A stretch of DNA of 64,000 nt. Origin: Lachnospiraceae bacterium (lineage in GTDB: Bacteria > Bacillota > Clostridia > Lachnospirales > Lachnospiraceae). Below, one piece after another: positions 26,306 through 35,163 of the stretch. Each line of letters starts with the position of its first letter. Position 1 is the first letter of the stretch. Position numbers and translations under genes: made by a program. The notes beneath the pieces were generated by a model. It worked only from the letters and a program-made list of their open reading frames with translations, was not told where the DNA came from and made no database searches. The stretch is taken from assembly GCA_017542245.1 (NCBI GenBank), contig JAFXXN010000123.1, positions 1 to 64,000 of the forward strand, given 5' to 3'.

Positions 26306-27367
26306 TCACCCTTTAGTTTTTAATATCTCCAAAGTTCTTTTTATTCCAGTATTTATGTCATACTTTGCCGTCCAACCAAGTTTAATTAATTTATTTCCAT
26401 CTAATCTAGCTTTAGTAGCCCTACTATATCCTGCGGATTCAATATTATTAGGTATCTCATACACCACTCTTTTCCCTGAAATATTTGCAATAACTTCAGC
26501 CAAATCCTTTAAACAAATATCTGATTTCACATCTGCTATATTGTATGCTTCACCACAAATACCTTTTAAAATAATATAAAGCATTCCACTCACTGCATCA
26601 GTAACATATGTGTAACTATAGTATTGTGATCCATCTGACTTCAGCACTATATTTTCACCCTTTATTCCATTAATAATAAATTGACTGACTGCTTTTGTAT
26701 CACTCATAGACATAGTAGGTCCATATGTTCTTGTAATTCTCGGAATAACTATATCAAGTTTTTCTTGTGACATATAGGCTTGACAAAGAGCTTCTCCACA
26801 TCTTTTACTTTCAGGATATCCTGCCCGCAATGTATTGCAATCAATATAACCACAATACTCTTCACTAAATAATTCTAAATCTCCTCTATTTTCTCCATAT
26901 ATTTCATTTGAGCTAGTAAATACAAACCGTTTTGCGGAATGATCAACTGCAAAATCGAGCATATTTTTTAATCCAATAATATTAGTTGTAATCGTTCCAA
27001 CCGGATCTGTAGAATAAAGTAGCGGATGTGTATTTGAAGCCATATGAATAACATAGTCTATTGAATCTATATCACTTCTTTCTAATGGTTTTTTAATATC
27101 GTGAGATATTATTTTTAGTAGAGAATTTCCTATCCATTTAGAAAATCTTTTTATTGCCTTTTGTTCATTTCTGCTTAATGCATAAATAGTACAAGCTAGA
27201 TCACTTTGATTTCCATACATTATAACATCAACAAAAAACGAACCAACAAGACCTGTTGCTCCAGATATAAGAATCTTTTTTCCCTTTAATTTATCCCAAG
27301 GTAAATTTAAATTAAGTACATATTTAATATCTTCAATATATAAATCATTACTATATAAATCAATCAT
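26306..27367 (-). CDS. NAD-dependent epimerase/dehydratase (extended SDR)
   Basis: A 353-residue extended short-chain dehydrogenase. The Rossmann motif GATGLVGSFF is near residue 35, FTSSNEIYGE carries the catalytic Ser region, and YPESK is the YxxxK pair. Such enzymes epimerise, dehydrate or decarboxylate NDP-sugars. It lies between a glycosyltransferase and the broken TPP carboligase. With the IspD-like gene, it may act on the same cytidylyl-activated unit. Substrate unknown. Confidence 0.83.
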   Translation of the reverse strand: MIDLYSNDLYIEDIKYVLNLNLPWDKLKGKKILISGATGLVGSFFVDVIMYGNQSDLACTIYALSRNEQKAIKRFSKWIGNSLLKIISHDIKKPLERSDIDSIDYVIHMASNTHPLLYSTDPVGTITTNIIGLKNMLDFAVDHSAKRFVFTSSNEIYGENRGDLELFSEEYCGYIDCNTLRAGYPESKRCGEALCQAYMSQEKLDIVIPRITRTYGPTMSMSDTKAVSQFIINGIKGENIVLKSDGSQYYSYTYVTDAVSGMLYIILKGICGEAYNIADVKSDICLKDLAEVIANISGKRVVYEIPNNIESAGYSRATKARLDGNKLIKLGWTAKYDINTGIKRTLEILKTKG

Positions 27368-27379
27368 ATAAACAATAAA

Positions 27380-28498
27380 TCATCCTCTTAATATTCTTAT
27401 TACTTCATTTTCTACATTTTCATCTAAATCAGGTCTTACTCTACCTGTTTCAAATTTTATTTTAGGTGTTAAAAAACTCTCCTTCGGAAGTAAAATATCA
27501 ATCAGACAAGCCTTATCATCCAAAATCCAATTCTTATAAGAATCAAGTTCATCATAAGAATTCAAAGAAGTCGCTCTAATTCCGTATGCTTCTGATATTT
27601 TCTTAAAATCAGGAACTGAATAACCACCTGATAGTGCAGTATTCGCAAATCTACCATTCATATCAAAATATTGGGTTTCACTTATTTTACCTAGAACATG
27701 ATTGTTAAGTACAAATATTTTTATAGGCATTTTTTCCCTCTTAACCGTTTCAAGTTCTTGAATATTCATTTGAAAACCACCATCACCAGTAATACAGAAG
27801 GACTTTTTGTACCCCGTAGAAACACATGCGCCAATAGCAAAGGGAAGTCCACATCCCATAGTTCCATACCCACCACTGATATGTATTCTTCCTTTATGAC
27901 CTTTTAAAACTAAAGACTGGGCACACCAACATTGATTCATACCAACATCCACTGAAACAATCGGATTTTCAGGAAGTAATGTTGCTATTTTTTCTATCGC
28001 TAAATTTCCTGGCTGTTTATCATATATATCCAGTATTTTTTTAGCTTTTAAGCATTTTTCTCTCCATCCCGAATAATCTCCGATTTCTTCATCCAAAAGC
28101 ATACGCATAAAATCTCGGGCATCTGTATGAAATTTTTTTTCGTCTTCCTTAATATTTCGACTTAGCTCATACTCGTCTATGTCACATCTAACAAGTTTCG
28201 CCTTCGGCGCAAAATTCTTTGTGTACCGACCAACTTGTCTTATTCCTAATCTAGCTCCAATACTGATTACAAGGTCGCATTCATTAATTATCATATTAGC
28301 AATACGATTTCCATGAGTCCCAATGAATCCAATATGAAAATCATCTTGAGCTAAGTCTACACCATTCATAGTAGTAAGGATAGGAATATTTGTTCTGTTA
28401 GCAAATTCATGAACTAAATCTACCGCTCCAGCGGTTCGAACTCCATTACCCAATAATAATATTGGCTTGTTGTATGTTGAGCGGAAAATCAATGACAA
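27380..28498 (-). pseudogene. TPP-dependent carboligase (acetolactate-synthase-like), C-terminal fragment
   Basis: This frame encodes the middle and C-terminal domains of a thiamine-diphosphate enzyme: PILLLGNGVR begins the central domain, and GDGGFQMNIQELETVKR...NNH is the TPP/Mg2+-binding motif. The only start is a TTG with no clear ribosome binding site. The N-terminal domain is in the other frame upstream. The join near 28465 lacks the usual linker of several tens of residues between the domains, so a deletion that also shifted the frame is likely. Two separate subunits cannot be excluded. Confidence 0.75.
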
Positions 28499-28979
28499 CT
28501 CCTCCTTTTCTTCCTAATAAAGCCATATTATAGGCTCTGCTGACAATATCTTTAAATCCTTCTGAACTATTCGCTGTTACAGAATATTTTGTAATGTTTC
28601 TCGTCATTGAAACTATGTCCATCTCCTGAAATCCATTTTGTCGTATTCCGGAAAAGCCTTTCATTTCATTGGTCGGTACATTTCCACATATGCCCATAAC
28701 GGGGATACCATCAAACCATGCATCTGCTAACCCACCAAGTCCATTGATAGCTCCAGGACCCGAGGTAGTAAAGTAAACCCCCAATTTTCCACTTGTTCTT
28801 GCAAATCCATTTGCTGCTAATGCACAACCTTGCTCATGATAACATACATGTGTTCGTATTTCGTCCCCTCTTACATAAAGTGCATCCATAAAAGGCACTA
28901 TATATCCCCCAGCATATCCAAAAATATCTGTAACTCCATGTTTTATTAAAAAATCTACTAGATACTCTGAACAATTCAT
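28446..28979 (-). pseudogene. TPP-dependent carboligase, N-terminal fragment
   Basis: 177 residues matching the N-terminal PYR domain of acetolactate-synthase-like enzymes: FGYAGGYIVPFMDAL, YHEQGCALAANGFAR with the catalytic glutamate, TSGPGAINGLGGLADAW and the domain end GGVVIDFPLNIQ, followed by an abrupt stop. The sequence then continues in the other frame as the rest of the enzyme. Relatives such as YerE add a two-carbon unit from pyruvate to a CDP-keto-sugar; the neighbouring cytidylyltransferase and epimerase would fit such a role, but the gene appears broken here. Confidence 0.75.
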
Positions 28980-28999
28980 CAGTTTTTACCTCTTTGTAA

Positions 29000-29752
29000 T
29001 CAACTATACATTAAATCTTCTGATATATCAAGTAAGGCTTCAAATAACGCCAAATCTTCCCTTTTGGTTATTTTGATATTACAAGTTGTACCATCTGCAA
29101 AAAAAACGCGTTCCCCACAATGAATTAGTAACGAACTTGTAAAAGTTGTATTATGAATATTCTCCTCTTCAGCTTGTTTGTAACAATTTAATACAAGAGA
29201 ATACCTATATGCTTGTGGTGATGCAGTTAACATAACATGATCCCTGTCTATATCTGTTATCCCAGATTCAAAGTCATCTGTATATACTATAGGTGGATGA
29301 CAAGATATTGAAGAAGAGGCATTTCCTTTTTCTTGTGCTACACGAATTACTTCATTGATAGCTTTTTGTGGAAGTATCGGACGGACAGCATCATGAATTA
29401 TAACAATATCTTCTTTATTAATTTTATCGTTTAGGAAAAAAACTCCATTTCTTATAGAATCATGGCCTGTTTTTCCGCCTTCTATAATCCATTTAACTTT
29501 TGTCAATGAATATTTAACTGTTATTTCTTTCATTTTATCTATCCACTCATTCACACATACAACTACTATTTCCTTTATCTGTGGATTATTCTGAAAAGCC
29601 TCTAAAGTATAGGCTACTATCGGTTTTTTCCTAACTTCTATAAACTGCTTAGGGATATCAGCACCCATTCTAGTGCCAACTCCTCCTGCTAGTAAAATCA
29701 CATAATTATCCATATCAACATTTTTATGATGATCAAAAACTCTATTGATCAC
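29000..29752 (-). CDS. IspD/TarI-like cytidylyltransferase
   Basis: A 250-residue enzyme of the IspD family: VILLAGGVGTRMGADIPKQF for CTP binding, the HDAVRP segment, and TASPQAYR. Those in surface-polymer operons make CDP-ribitol or a similar CDP-polyol rather than the isoprenoid intermediate. It begins with a GTG that overlaps the licD stop (29749-29751). An internal ATG at 29713 gives a more standard N-terminus but lacks a good ribosome binding site. LicD upstream could transfer the resulting phospho-unit. Confidence 0.83.
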   Translation of the reverse strand: MINRVFDHHKNVDMDNYVILLAGGVGTRMGADIPKQFIEVRKKPIVAYTLEAFQNNPQIKEIVVVCVNEWIDKMKEITVKYSLTKVKWIIEGGKTGHDSIRNGVFFLNDKINKEDIVIIHDAVRPILPQKAINEVIRVAQEKGNASSSISCHPPIVYTDDFESGITDIDRDHVMLTASPQAYRYSLVLNCYKQAEEENIHNTTFTSSLLIHCGERVFFADGTTCNIKITKREDLALFEALLDISEDLMYS

Positions 29753-30594
29753 TCACTATCTCTACTTTTTAATATTCTTACCCTATGAGCTACTTGTAAT
29801 TCTTTAGGAGGCATTTTCATAAAATCTCCATATATCATTTTTAATATGCCTCTCCCATTATGCGGTGTCTTAACATATCCATCTTCAAATTTCTCATTCC
29901 TTGGTTCTCCCCAAAATATGGTAGGTACCAATTCTCTTTCTCTATACCGTCCCAGAAGATTTCCAGACAACCTACATTTTAACATATCATATTTTCTTAA
30001 TGTGTTCTCCATATGATTCAGTACTTTGTCAGTGTTAATAATCTTATTCATAGGTAATTTTTTTGATAACGCAATTAATAATCTTTCGATAGCTCCTCTC
30101 TGCCTTATGGCATCAGATTGTGTTTTAATATGTGCTGCTTGTATTAAGTATCTATGCAGAAGTATATACCAAATATAAAGCTTTCTTCTCCATTTTCCAT
30201 TGGGAACACCATCTATTGGATAAATATCGAGCCATACGCTAGATTTTCTCGGTATTTCAGCAAGATTTATTTCTATTTCAGATTTCAAGTCCATGAATTG
30301 TAAAAAAGCAAAATGCCAACTCTTGTCTGTCCATCTATCACAAACTCCATATCCTTCCGATAAATAATTCTTTGCAATTCTCTGAAATCTGTCAAAATCC
30401 TTTCTAGGCATAACAATATCTATATCATCATCCCATGGAATAAAACCTTTATGACGTTTAACGCCTATTAATGCTCCCCCGGTAAAATAATGTACTAACC
30501 CATTTTCTTCACATATTTCTGCAAATTTCCTGTATAAATTCAATGCAATCGCTTGGACTTTCTTTACTTGCTCAATATTATCTATTTCTGCCAT
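29749..30594 (-). CDS. licD: LicD-family phosphotransferase
   Basis: A 281-residue LicD/fukutin-type transferase. The hallmark GGALIGVKRHKGFIPWDDDIDIVMPR lies near residue 40, with the DDDID metal site intact. These proteins move a phospho-unit, classically phosphocholine, from a CDP donor onto a glycan. The choline donor could come from the LicA/LicC genes of the same operon, or another unit from the adjacent IspD-like gene. It overlaps both neighbours by a few bases. Confidence 0.88.
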   Translation of the reverse strand: MAEIDNIEQVKKVQAIALNLYRKFAEICEENGLVHYFTGGALIGVKRHKGFIPWDDDIDIVMPRKDFDRFQRIAKNYLSEGYGVCDRWTDKSWHFAFLQFMDLKSEIEINLAEIPRKSSVWLDIYPIDGVPNGKWRRKLYIWYILLHRYLIQAAHIKTQSDAIRQRGAIERLLIALSKKLPMNKIINTDKVLNHMENTLRKYDMLKCRLSGNLLGRYRERELVPTIFWGEPRNEKFEDGYVKTPHNGRGILKMIYGDFMKMPPKELQVAHRVRILKSRDSE

Positions 30595-31847
30595 AGACTT
30601 AAATACTCCTTACCAATAAAATTCCAATTAAATGCTTCTTTTATACGCATCTTTGCTTTTATGCCATATTTTCTTCGTTCACTTAATTCCATTGAATCCA
30701 CATTATCTATCAATCTACTTAAACTATGGAGCTTCTCATTCCAATATAGTGCTGAATCCTCTGCCACCTCTCTATTAAAGCCTACTTCAATCAGTAAATT
30801 CAAATCTGTACTTGTAAGGGCTTCCAACAAACTCGGATTGGTTCCTCCAACTGTATGCCCATGAAAGTTTCCATAAGCATTTTCTCTAATCTTCTTAAGT
30901 AATTCCGGATTGTATACTGTTCCAACAAACTTTATTCTTTTATCATTCTTCCAATGAAGTTTATTTTCAAGTTCATTTAGCAACTTATCATTTTTTGTGG
31001 TTATAATTGCAAAGTCCTTAGTTGATTTACTCATCATAAACTCACGTATCATTATTTCAAAGCTGTTTTCCGGAACAAATCTTCCACAACACATATAATA
31101 TTCATTACACTTCAAACCATGTTCATTAAGCCATCTGACAAACGTAGGATCATCATCTGCCAAAGTGCTTGGAGTAATATCTGCTCCGTATGAAATATAT
31201 GTCGTCTTAGGTTGATACTTTTCATATTCTGAACAAATATACTTTTCAATATTTACAGAATCACATACTAAAAGATCTGAATGTTTGACCATTAATCTTT
31301 CAGATTCTTTCCAATATTTTCTGATAGGGCCTGACCACTTTGCTCTTTTCCACTCATGCCCATCAGGGTTCACATAAACCTTAGTTCCCAATTTGTGAGC
31401 TTTCTTAACGAGGCTACAAAAGAATGGTCCTATTCTACATGCTAAAACATATATTGCTGCATCATTTATTTGATGTTTCTTAATATAGTTTAAACACCAC
31501 TTAAATGCTTTAATATCATATTCTATAGCCTGCGCCGCCCCTATCTGCGGTACATGAAGTTTTATAACATTAGCATTGTGATATCTGAAAGTTCTAACTT
31601 GACCCTTCTCATCCTTCTTTATACTTGAGACACCGAATAGCTTTGTCTCATCCATTGCACCATCACCATTTGCTTTGGTAACGATATAATATTGTATAGA
31701 TGTCTCATTTTGGTGAACCTCTGTCAATTTGTCCAAGAATGTTTCATAGCCACCATATTGGCCGATACTTTTTGCCCCGATTATAAAAATATTTCTTTTT
31801 TTATTATAGCTTAATTTACTTTGGTATTCATTTAATGCTGATGGCAT
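30582..31847 (-). CDS. DUF1972/GT4 glycosyltransferase, probable rhamnosyltransferase
   Basis: A 421-residue protein. DUF1972 begins at NIFIIGAKSIGQYGGYETFLDKL, and the C-terminal GT4 part has YMCCGRFVPENSFE, VGTVYNPELL and GHTVGGTNPSLLEAL with the donor-binding glutamate. Pneumococcal Cps2T/WchF, which adds rhamnose from dTDP-L-rhamnose, has this architecture, and the dTDP-rhamnose genes are at the left of the window. It is the first gene of the long operon and has AGAGG upstream. Confidence 0.85.
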   Translation of the reverse strand: MPSALNEYQSKLSYNKKRNIFIIGAKSIGQYGGYETFLDKLTEVHQNETSIQYYIVTKANGDGAMDETKLFGVSSIKKDEKGQVRTFRYHNANVIKLHVPQIGAAQAIEYDIKAFKWCLNYIKKHQINDAAIYVLACRIGPFFCSLVKKAHKLGTKVYVNPDGHEWKRAKWSGPIRKYWKESERLMVKHSDLLVCDSVNIEKYICSEYEKYQPKTTYISYGADITPSTLADDDPTFVRWLNEHGLKCNEYYMCCGRFVPENSFEIMIREFMMSKSTKDFAIITTKNDKLLNELENKLHWKNDKRIKFVGTVYNPELLKKIRENAYGNFHGHTVGGTNPSLLEALTSTDLNLLIEVGFNREVAEDSALYWNEKLHSLSRLIDNVDSMELSERRKYGIKAKMRIKEAFNWNFIGKEYLSLWQK

Positions 31848-31863
31848 AAAATCTTAAACCTCT

Positions 31864-31893
31864 ATTCTAATAAATTTTTTTCAGTTAATACAA
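31864..31893 (-). promoter_or_regulatory. Possible promoter of the polysaccharide operon
   Basis: On the minus strand TTGTAT (31893-31888) and TAGAAT (31869-31864) are 18 bp apart, about 17 bp before the first gene of the operon. The match is moderate and would give a very short leader, so this is a candidate only. Confidence 0.35.
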
Positions 31894-31973
31894 AAATTTA
31901 AGTTTTTATAATTCAGATGATTTCCATCTTTTGTTCACCTAGGACATGATTTTCTAATTCCTTCTAAAATCTA

Positions 31974-32339
31974 TCACCCTGATATATTCTGCAAATACTC
32001 CCTCAGCCCACTCAGCTGTTCAGCATTCATCCTCTTCATTTTCTTAGATATATCCTTCTTAAGATTATTCAGATTAATGCCCTCCTCTTTTATATCCGGA
32101 AGCTTAGTTATCAAATCGTTTGGCTCGACATTAAAAAGCGAGCAAACAAGGAACACCTTCTCTAAAGTGAACTTCCTCTTAGGGTCATCTCCCCTTTCGA
32201 GCCTTGCGTAGTATTGTGGATCTATACCTAACTTTTCTGACATATCCTTTTGAGTAAGAAGGTATTTAACCCGAAGCTTCTTGATATTACGAGCTACGGC
32301 TTTAAAACACTCGTCAAACATTTCTTCGCTGTATTCCAT
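31974..32339 (-). CDS. XRE-family transcriptional regulator
   Basis: A 121-residue cytoplasmic regulator with a Cro/C1-type HTH at residues about 14-75 (KKLRVKYLLTQKDMSEKLGIDPQYYARLERG) and a charged C-terminal tail. The ATG at 32339 has AGGAGG 5 nt upstream; codons back to 32357 are open but unlikely. A consensus promoter lies at 32402-32430. It stands just upstream of the polysaccharide operon and close to the ICE end, so it could control either. The ending helix KRMNAEQLSGLREYL may mediate dimerisation. Confidence 0.82.
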   Translation of the reverse strand: MEYSEEMFDECFKAVARNIKKLRVKYLLTQKDMSEKLGIDPQYYARLERGDDPKRKFTLEKVFLVCSLFNVEPNDLITKLPDIKEEGINLNNLKKDISKKMKRMNAEQLSGLREYLQNISG

Positions 32340-32401
32340 AATCCCTCCTGTTATCAAACCGGTATCATACTACTATAAAATAGTCTTATCCACAATACTT
32401 A

Positions 32402-32430
32402 AATATACCATTATGACATATTAAAGTCAA
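32402..32430 (-). promoter_or_regulatory. Sigma-70-type promoter for the XRE regulator
   Basis: TTGACT (32430-32425) and TATATT (32407-32402) on the minus strand are 17 bp apart, about 63 bp before the regulator start. Confidence 0.7.
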
Positions 32431-32479
32431 GCAATAAACTTTATCAAAAACATACATAAATTGCTATTGTTTAAGGCTT

Positions 32480-32695
32480 CTATTGTGCATTTTGTACATC
32501 GTTCTTTACATGTGTTACAATATCTTCTATCCTGCAGTCTAAGATATTACATAATTTGTCCAAGGATTCCGTGCTCACCGGCTGGTTTCTCTTTAGTCTC
32601 GTAAGGGTTGCATGGCTTAATCCCATGAGATTCAGCCTGTACTGAGAAACGCCATGCTCCTTCAAATAATCCCAAAGTTTATCGTATACTATCAT
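32480..32695 (-). CDS. Small XRE-family regulator
   Basis: A 71-residue HTH protein of the short Cro-like type: YDKLWDYLKEHGVSQYRLN, LSHATLTRLKRNQPVSTESLDKLCNILDCRIEDIV. The ATG at 32695 gives the usual family start. The frame is open to 32812 but the extra 39 residues are cysteine-rich and unrelated. It is transcribed divergently from the regulator at 32891 and shares its intergenic region, a common lysis/lysogeny-type switch layout in mobile elements. Confidence 0.78.
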   Translation of the reverse strand: MIVYDKLWDYLKEHGVSQYRLNLMGLSHATLTRLKRNQPVSTESLDKLCNILDCRIEDIVTHVKNDVQNAQ

Positions 32696-32789
32696 CTCAC
32701 ATACCCTATCGCAGGCATGACAGCCAAATGCGAAGTGCCTGCTCTTCACATCTGTGCCTGAAAGGGTTCCTTTCAAGCAAAAATTCCTC

Positions 32790-32818
32790 TTGATTTTTAA
32801 AATATTATGCAATATAAT
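32790..32818 (+). promoter_or_regulatory. Promoter of the divergent XRE gene
   Basis: TTGATT (32790-32795) and TATAAT (32813-32818) on the plus strand are 17 bp apart. Transcription would start near 32825 and read into the regulator at 32891. Confidence 0.7.
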
Positions 32819-32848
32819 CCCTTTTTAGAGTAGTTTAATTATTTAGTT

Positions 32849-32868
32849 AATAACTACATATAGTTATT
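32849..32868. promoter_or_regulatory. Operator-like palindrome
   Basis: AATAACTA, a 4-nt spacer and TAGTTATT form a perfect 8-bp inverted repeat in the leader of the XRE gene, between its promoter and ribosome binding site. It is a good candidate for autoregulation by one of the flanking HTH proteins. Confidence 0.55.
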
Positions 32869-32890
32869 ATTTAACTGGAGGTGATTATCT

Positions 32891-33181
32891 ATGGCGATAA
32901 ACTACATAACCGTTGGCAAGCTTATCCGGTATTACAGGCTTAAATCCAGGATAACTCAGGAAGAACTAGCGTTCAGGATTGATTCTACGGCTGCATACAT
33001 AAGCAACCTTGAAACGGGTAAGAAGAAACCCAGTCTCGATAAACTGACCCAGATAGCAGAAATACTGGGAGTCACGGTCAATGACTTCATATATGACCCG
33101 CTACAGACCCACGCTCCAACTTCTGCTTCCGGTGAACTTGACAGGATACTGATATCTTTACTACATACCGATATCATATAA
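32891..33181 (+). CDS. XRE-family regulator of the integrative element
   Basis: A 96-residue regulator with a Cro/C1 HTH at residues 8-65 (GKLIRYYRLKSRITQEELAFRIDSTAAYISNLETGKKKPSLDKL). GGAGGTGA lies just upstream of the ATG. It is the first gene reading toward the serine recombinase and is followed by a long hairpin, so it may be transcribed separately. It is a likely switch for integration or excision. Confidence 0.85.
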   Translation: MAINYITVGKLIRYYRLKSRITQEELAFRIDSTAAYISNLETGKKKPSLDKLTQIAEILGVTVNDFIYDPLQTHAPTSASGELDRILISLLHTDII

Positions 33182-33200
33182 TAGAATAAGGAAAATGTGA

Positions 33201-33257
33201 ATATCCTATTGGTTAACAACGATAATATGAAAAAACTGTTGTTAACCAATAGGATAT
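33201..33257 (+). terminator. Perfect 20-bp inverted repeat followed by GTTTTT
   Basis: 33201-33220 (ATATCCTATTGGTTAACAAC) is the exact reverse complement of 33238-33257, with a 17-nt loop. T-rich sequence follows, so it can act as a terminator for the XRE gene. A third, slightly altered half-copy (TTAACCATCAGGATAT) lies at 33262-33277, which is more typical of protein-binding sites. It may combine regulatory and terminator roles upstream of the recombinase. Confidence 0.6.
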
Positions 33258-33351
33258 GTTTTTAACCATCAGGATATGGAACTATTCTAAAAATACCATT
33301 ATTATCATATTACCGTAAGGAAATACTACAAGGGAAGAAGGTGGTTTATGC

Positions 33352-35163
33352 TTGGAAGAGTCTAAAAATGACATAAAACAGAAAATACGCGAAAGATACA
33401 AAGGTGTCAGCGAGGATGTCCTGGATGTAATCCCCGCTACTCCGCAGGAAGACTTCTATAAATCTGAAGTCCGTAAACGTGTTGGTATCTACTGCCGTGT
33501 CTCGACCGGAGATCCTAACCAGACCTCTTCTTATGAACTACAGAAGAACCATTATGAAGATCTGGTAAACCGTCGTGCCAACTGGGAGTTAGTAGATATA
33601 TATGCTGACGAAGGCATATCAGGTACTTCCTTGCAGCATAGGGATAACTTCATCCGTATGATAAACGACTGCCGTGATGGGAAAATAGACCTGATAGTGA
33701 CTAAAAGCGTATCCCGATTTGCCCGTAATATCATAGACTGTATTGGATATGTCCGTCAGCTAAAGGCCGCCACCCCGCCCATAGGCATATTTTTTGAGAC
33801 TGAGAACATCTTTACCCTTGACGAAAACTCTGAGATGGCTCTATCCTTTATAGCCACCTTAGCCCAGGAAGAAAGCCATACCAAATCTGAGATTATGAAC
33901 GCCTCTATAGAGATGCGCTTCAGACGTGGCATATTCCTGACTCCGGTTCTTTTAGGATATGACCACGATGAAAACGGTAATCTCGTCATAAACGAGAATG
34001 AAGCAAAGACCGTACGTCTTATCTTCTTTTCCTACCTTTATGGCTACTCTACCCAACAGATAGCTGATGCGCTTACAGAACTTGAGCGGCTTACCAAGAA
34101 GGGTAACAACTATTGGTCTTCCCAAAGTATCCTAGGGGTTTTATCTAATGAAAGGTACTGTGGTGATGTACTTGCAAGAAAGACCTATACTCCGAACTAC
34201 CTTGATCACAAATCGAAAAAAAATAACAAGAACCGCAACCAGTATAGGCATAAGGAACACCACGAGCCTATCATATCCCGTGAAGACTTCTTTGCAGTTC
34301 AGAAGATGATACGGAATGCTAAATACGGCAACAAGGGATATTTCCCGGAGATGCATGTGATAAGCTCCGGGCTACTCAGAGGTTATGTTTCGGTTCATCC
34401 CAAGTGGGCAGGTTTCACTGAAGATGACTACTATATGGCCAGTGACAGCATAAATGAAGGTATATCCCTGATAGCTTCTAAGCCTATAGAGATCGAGGTA
34501 CACAAAGGTGACTTTGACCTTACCGGATATGAGCTGGTGCGCTCTGAGTTTATGACAACTTATGGACAAATGTTCGTAACGGCCACTTCCTCTATCCTTT
34601 CCTTCAACAAGGCAAGTATACTTAAGATGTCAGTAAACACACAAGTAAGGAAAGTCGAGCTTTGGGTATATCCCAACAAACATCTTCTTGCGGTCAAACC
34701 TGCACCCAACGATTCTCGCTACTCTGTTGAATGGTGTAAATATCCTTCAGGTAAAGCAGAACCCAAGACCGTAAGCGGAAGTGCTTTTCTCCCCACTCTG
34801 TATAAGATGTTTGGCTGGAGAACAGAAAGGAATTATAGGATAAAAGGGACAGCCTATAATACAAGGGATGGAACTATCATAATCTATGATGCTCATAATG
34901 CTGTTATGTTTGTGGAAGAAGAAATCGCTGATAAGCGTAAAAAGATGGTAGCATTCCCCGCCAGATGGGCTGATAACTTCGGGGATAACTACTATAAGAG
35001 TAAAGCAATATCCATAGATGAAGAGGAAAAGGAGGATGATACTTCTGATACTCCCGATTCCATATATAAGATTGATAACGAAGAAGGCGTTACCACACAT
35101 GAAGAAGCTGCCAAACAGATTGCTGATATCATAAAACAGATGGGAGGACCCAAGGATGGATGA
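33352..35163 (+). CDS. Large serine recombinase (integrase of the element)
   Basis: A 603-residue serine integrase. The resolvase domain spans about residues 43-190 (GIYCRVSTGDP with the catalytic Ser, then DEGISGTS and SVSRFARN). The Recombinase domain follows at about 200-310 (GYDHDENGNLVINENEAKTVRLIF). The usual Cys zinc ribbon is not visible; instead there is a C-terminal domain at about 395-540 (VRSEF ... LAVKPAP ... MFGW) that recurs in the next gene. The start is a TTG with AAGGTGG upstream; an out-of-frame ATG at 33348 opens a five-codon frame across it. It should integrate and excise the element. Confidence 0.9.
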   Translation: MEESKNDIKQKIRERYKGVSEDVLDVIPATPQEDFYKSEVRKRVGIYCRVSTGDPNQTSSYELQKNHYEDLVNRRANWELVDIYADEGISGTSLQHRDNFIRMINDCRDGKIDLIVTKSVSRFARNIIDCIGYVRQLKAATPPIGIFFETENIFTLDENSEMALSFIATLAQEESHTKSEIMNASIEMRFRRGIFLTPVLLGYDHDENGNLVINENEAKTVRLIFFSYLYGYSTQQIADALTELERLTKKGNNYWSSQSILGVLSNERYCGDVLARKTYTPNYLDHKSKKNNKNRNQYRHKEHHEPIISREDFFAVQKMIRNAKYGNKGYFPEMHVISSGLLRGYVSVHPKWAGFTEDDYYMASDSINEGISLIASKPIEIEVHKGDFDLTGYELVRSEFMTTYGQMFVTATSSILSFNKASILKMSVNTQVRKVELWVYPNKHLLAVKPAPNDSRYSVEWCKYPSGKAEPKTVSGSAFLPTLYKMFGWRTERNYRIKGTAYNTRDGTIIIYDAHNAVMFVEEEIADKRKKMVAFPARWADNFGDNYYKSKAISIDEEEKEDDTSDTPDSIYKIDNEEGVTTHEEAAKQIADIIKQMGGPKDG

